From the NCBI RefSeq assembly GCF_026625985.1, contig NZ_CP113116.1:434001-498000 (forward strand): a stretch of 64,000 bases of DNA, read 5' to 3'. Origin of the DNA: Mycobacterium sp. Aquia_213. GTDB taxonomy: Bacteria; Actinomycetota; Actinomycetes; Mycobacteriales; Mycobacteriaceae. This document shows positions 61,068-64,000 of this stretch, piece by piece. The notes under the pieces were generated by a model. It did no database searches, was not told the DNA's origin, and saw nothing but the letters and a program-made list of their open reading frames with translations. Position 1 is the first letter of the stretch; each line of letters opens with the position of its first letter. Both the position numbers and the translations under genes were made by a program.

Positions 61068-61484
61068 GTGAGGCGGCTGGACCACATCGTGTTGTGGACG
61101 AAAAATGTTCAGGTGTCGATGGACTTCTATACGAAGGTGATCGGGCTGACGCCGGTGCGGTTCGACGAGTTCGAGGCGGCCGAGGCGCCGTTTCCGAGCG
61201 TGCGGGTGTGCGAGGACTCGATCATTGACCTGATGCCGATAGCCGGCATCGATGCCACCGACGCGATGACCAAGGTCGCGGGTAGTGCCGGACACCCGGT
61301 CAACCATGTCTGCCTGGCGCTCTCGAAGTCGGAATACGAGGCGTTGGATCGGCGGCTGCAGGCCGCGGGAGTGGACACCAGCGCCCGGCTCGACCGCAGC
61401 TACGGAGCCCGGGGATGGGCGCCGCACATTTACTACTTCTCCGATCCGGACGGCAACGTGATCGAAGCCCGCTATTACGAGTAG
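61068..61484 (+). CDS. glyoxalase-fold (VOC) protein
   Basis: 138 residues with two beta-alpha-beta-beta-beta modules: L-D-H-I-V-L-W with metal-ligand His6 at the start and N-H-V-C-L-A-L at the second module, ending P-D-G-N-V-I-E-A-R. His6, a His near 84 and Glu near 133 give the usual His-His-Glu centre, as in extradiol dioxygenases and glyoxalases. Substrate unknown. GTG start. It is divergent from ephA and occupies the place where M. tuberculosis has the espACD genes. Confidence 0.85.
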   Translation: MRRLDHIVLWTKNVQVSMDFYTKVIGLTPVRFDEFEAAEAPFPSVRVCEDSIIDLMPIAGIDATDAMTKVAGSAGHPVNHVCLALSKSEYEALDRRLQAAGVDTSARLDRSYGARGWAPHIYYFSDPDGNVIEARYYE

Positions 61485-61678
61485 TCGCGTAGCCGTCAGC
61501 GTGATCATGGCTGTGCGGTGTCAGTCCAGTGTGGCTTCTCCCAACCCGAGGCGTCCCCGAACTCAATTTGCGGTGCTCTAGGTCCTATCGGGAACCGCCC
61601 CTCGTTGGTATAGCGGTAGCCTGAACTTTTCCAGCTGCGTGTATCGGGGAAGGACCTGGCCGAAACGGCCGATGATTG

Positions 61679-64000
61679 ATGAACCGGAAAAACGTGATTC
61701 GCATCGTCACGGCGATCGCTGTCGTAGTGCTGCTCGGCTGGTCGTTCTTCTATTTCAGCGATGACACCCGCGGATACAAGCCCGTCGACACTTCGGTGGC
61801 GATGTCCCAGATCAGCGGCGACAACGTCAAGAGCGCGCAGATCGATGACCGTGAGCAGCAAGTGCGGTTGACCCTGAAGAAGGGCAACAACGACACCGAC
61901 AACTCCGACAAGGTCATCACCAAATACCCCAACGGCTATGCCGTCGATCTGTTCAACGCCCTGAACGCGAAGAACGCCAAGGTCAGCACCGTCGTCAACG
62001 AAGGCAGCATCCTGGGCGAGCTGCTGGTCTACGTGCTGCCGCTGCTGTTGCTGGTCGGGCTGTTCGTGATGTTCTCGCGCATGCAGGGCGGCGCCCGGAT
62101 GGGTTTCGGCTTCGGCAAATCGCGCGCCAAGCAGCTCTCCAAGGACATGCCGAAGACCACGTTCGCCGACGTTGCCGGCGTCGACGAGGCGGTCGAGGAG
62201 CTCTACGAGATCAAGGACTTCCTGCAGAACCCGGCGCGGTACCAGGCGCTGGGCGCCAAGATCCCCAAGGGCGTGCTGCTCTACGGGCCGCCGGGAACCG
62301 GAAAGACGTTGCTGGCCCGCGCGGTGGCCGGTGAGGCCGGGGTGCCGTTCTTCACCATCTCGGGTTCCGATTTCGTCGAGATGTTCGTCGGTGTCGGTGC
62401 CTCGCGAGTGCGCGACCTGTTCGAGCAGGCCAAGCAGAACACCCCGTGCATCATCTTCGTCGACGAGATCGACGCGGTGGGCCGCCAGCGTGGCGCCGGG
62501 CTCGGTGGTGGCCACGACGAGCGCGAGCAGACGCTGAACCAGTTGCTGGTCGAGATGGACGGCTTCGGCGAGCGCGCCGGCGTCATCCTGATCGCCGCGA
62601 CCAACCGGCCCGACATCCTGGACCCGGCGCTGCTGCGCCCGGGCCGCTTCGACCGGCAGATCCCGGTGTCCAATCCCGACCTGGCGGGCCGGCGTGCGGT
62701 GCTGGCCGTGCACTCGAAGGGCAAGCCGGTCGCTCCCGACGCCGACCTCGAAGGGCTGGCCAAGCGCACCGTCGGCATGACCGGTGCGGATTTGGCCAAC
62801 GTCATCAACGAGGCCGCACTGTTGACCGCCCGGGAAAACGGCACCGTGATCACCGGCCCCGCCCTCGAGGAGGCGGTGGATCGGGTGATCGGTGGCCCGC
62901 GCCGCAAGGGCCGGATCATCAGCGAGCACGAAAAGAAGATCACCGCCTACCACGAAGGCGGGCACACGCTGGCCGCCTGGGCGATGCCCGACATCGACCC
63001 GGTCTACAAGGTGACGATCCTGGCCCGGGGACGGACCGGCGGGCACGCGGTCGCGGTGCCCGAGGACGATAAGGGGCTGCGGACCCGTTCGGAGATGATT
63101 GCCCAGCTGGTGTTCGCGATGGGTGGGCGCGCCGCCGAGGAGCTGGTCTTCCGCGAGCCGACCACCGGCGCGGTCTCCGACATCGAGCAGGCCACCAAGA
63201 TCGCGCGGGCGATGGTCACCGAGTACGGCATGAGTTCCAAACTCGGCGCCGTCAAATACGGCACCGAACACGGCGACCCCTTCCTGGGCCGGACCATGGG
63301 CAACCAGGCCGACTACTCCCACGAGGTCGCGCGCGACATCGACGACGAGGTCCGCAAGCTGATCGAGGCCGCGCACACCGAAGCGTGGGAGATCCTTACC
63401 GAATACCGCGATGTGCTCGACACATTGGCCGGCGAGCTGCTGGAAAAAGAAACCCTGCACCGAGCCGAGTTGCAGGCGATCTTCGGCGACGTCGAAAAGC
63501 GGCCCCGGCTCACGGTGTTCGACGATTTCGGCGGCCGCATCCCGTCGGACAAGCCGCCGATCAAGACGCCCGGCGAGCTGGCGATCGAGCGCGGCGAGCC
63601 TTGGCCCCAGCCGGTTCCCGAGCCGGCTTTCAAAGCCGCGATCGCGGCCGCCAGCCAGGCCGCCGAGGCCGCGCGCGCGGAGGCCGACAGAAAAGCCCAC
63701 GGCCCCAACGGTTCTCATGGTGGTCAGGGCGCAGGTGATCGCGACGGCTCGGCGCCCCGTCCCACCCAGCCGGACTACGGTGCTCCGGCCGGCTGGTATG
63801 CGCCCGGATGGCCGCCGCCACCGCAGCAGCAACAACCCCAGGGTCACTGGTATCCGCCTCCGCCGCAGCCCTATTGGCCCCAGCCGGCCCCGAGTTATCC
63901 GGGCCAGCAGAGTCGGGGCCAGGGGCAGCCGTCGTACCCGCCCTATCCGCCCTACCCCCCGCCTGCGCAGCCCAGTCCAGATCCGGGAAAATCGCCTGAC
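61679..64000 (+). CDS. ftsH: membrane AAA+ zinc metalloprotease FtsH, 3' end cut
   Basis: 774 codons to the window edge with no stop, already longer than the 760 residues of M. tuberculosis. Two membrane helices (8-27 and 112-133) flank an extracytoplasmic domain. AAA module: Walker A G-P-P-G-T-G-K-T (203-210), Walker B I-I-F-V-D-E-I-D-A, SRH with R-P-G-R-F-D-R. Zinc site H425-E-G-G-H429, glycine for the usual alanine. After about 625 the tail is Ala- then Pro/Gln/Tyr/Trp-rich with P-P-Y-P-P-Y repeats. It degrades membrane and cytosolic proteins. ATG 61679. Confidence 0.97.
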   Translation, partial: MNRKNVIRIVTAIAVVVLLGWSFFYFSDDTRGYKPVDTSVAMSQISGDNVKSAQIDDREQQVRLTLKKGNNDTDNSDKVITKYPNGYAVDLFNALNAKNAKVSTVVNEGSILGELLVYVLPLLLLVGLFVMFSRMQGGARMGFGFGKSRAKQLSKDMPKTTFADVAGVDEAVEELYEIKDFLQNPARYQALGAKIPKGVLLYGPPGTGKTLLARAVAGEAGVPFFTISGSDFVEMFVGVGASRVRDLFEQAKQNTPCIIFVDEIDAVGRQRGAGLGGGHDEREQTLNQLLVEMDGFGERAGVILIAATNRPDILDPALLRPGRFDRQIPVSNPDLAGRRAVLAVHSKGKPVAPDADLEGLAKRTVGMTGADLANVINEAALLTARENGTVITGPALEEAVDRVIGGPRRKGRIISEHEKKITAYHEGGHTLAAWAMPDIDPVYKVTILARGRTGGHAVAVPEDDKGLRTRSEMIAQLVFAMGGRAAEELVFREPTTGAVSDIEQATKIARAMVTEYGMSSKLGAVKYGTEHGDPFLGRTMGNQADYSHEVARDIDDEVRKLIEAAHTEAWEILTEYRDVLDTLAGELLEKETLHRAELQAIFGDVEKRPRLTVFDDFGGRIPSDKPPIKTPGELAIERGEPWPQPVPEPAFKAAIAAASQAAEAARAEADRKAHGPNGSHGGQGAGDRDGSAPRPTQPDYGAPAGWYAPGWPPPPQQQQPQGHWYPPPPQPYWPQPAPSYPGQQSRGQGQPSYPPYPPYPPPAQPSPDPGKSPD

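Noticed and set aside
61505..63847. 780-codon open frame antisense to ftsH
   Set aside because: Long antisense frames arise from the GC-rich third positions of real genes; its product is low-complexity Arg/Gly/Val and matches no family, while ftsH is unmistakable.
1..64000. CRISPR arrays, insertion sequences and rRNA genes
   Set aside because: No spaced direct-repeat array, transposase frame or rRNA sequence was seen on reading both strands.

Overview
The window is mycobacterial chromosome: high GC, many GTG/TTG starts, a WhiB regulator, a PE-PPE pair, mycobacterial cAMP, DD-peptidase and F420-type genes. Gene order matches the stretch of M. tuberculosis H37Rv from about Rv3681c (whiB4) to Rv3610c (ftsH), read in the opposite direction. 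It is not M. tuberculosis. There is no espACD cluster between ephA and ftsH, no ESAT-6-like pair beside the PE-PPE genes, and several genes have no counterpart at this place in H37Rv as I remember it. A slow-growing non-tuberculous species is likely; the species cannot be fixed from the window. Names and H37Rv comparisons come from recalled family knowledge, not from a database search.

Left part (1-20 kb): the end of whiB4, a two-gene Get3/ArsA-like ATPase operon (bagAB), RidA and metallo-beta-lactamase genes, crp next to a 54-bp tandem repeat, nth, a thioredoxin-like protein, a NUDIX hydrolase and the membrane serine protease marP. Then come ephE, a second secreted protease, acs, and the dppABCD peptide ABC transporter.

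Middle (20-46 kb): a HAD phosphatase gene is flanked by two structured RNAs, an Ms1/MTS2823-like RNA on the minus strand and a 6C RNA on the plus strand. The ssd-tad locus (flp pilus/secretion) follows, then a DUF1998 helicase, cspA, topA, an adenylate cyclase, a DNA polymerase III delta-prime-like gene and tRNA-Thr(CGT). The 3' end of that tRNA is duplicated about 0.93 kb downstream, bracketing a glycosyltransferase gene like a minimal integrated element. After it lies a cell-wall galactosamine module (galE1, a small membrane helper, ppgS, a flippase-like protein).

Right part (46-64 kb): ppa, a PBP4-like carboxypeptidase, a zincin-like protein, tilS, hpt and lpqG. An accessory block follows: an MmyB-type regulator, a cytochrome P450 and a small membrane protein; a PE-PPE pair; a 13E12-type DUF222/HNH gene whose start codon sits inside a LexA-type SOS box; and an MDR dehydrogenase. 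Core order resumes with a luciferase-like monooxygenase, ephA, a glyoxalase-fold protein and ftsH, which runs off the window end.

The most interesting signals are the two sRNAs around the HAD gene, the tRNA-Thr 3'-end duplication, the SOS box on the 13E12-type gene, the crp-proximal 54-bp repeat with hairpins, and the regulator-P450-membrane protein insertion.
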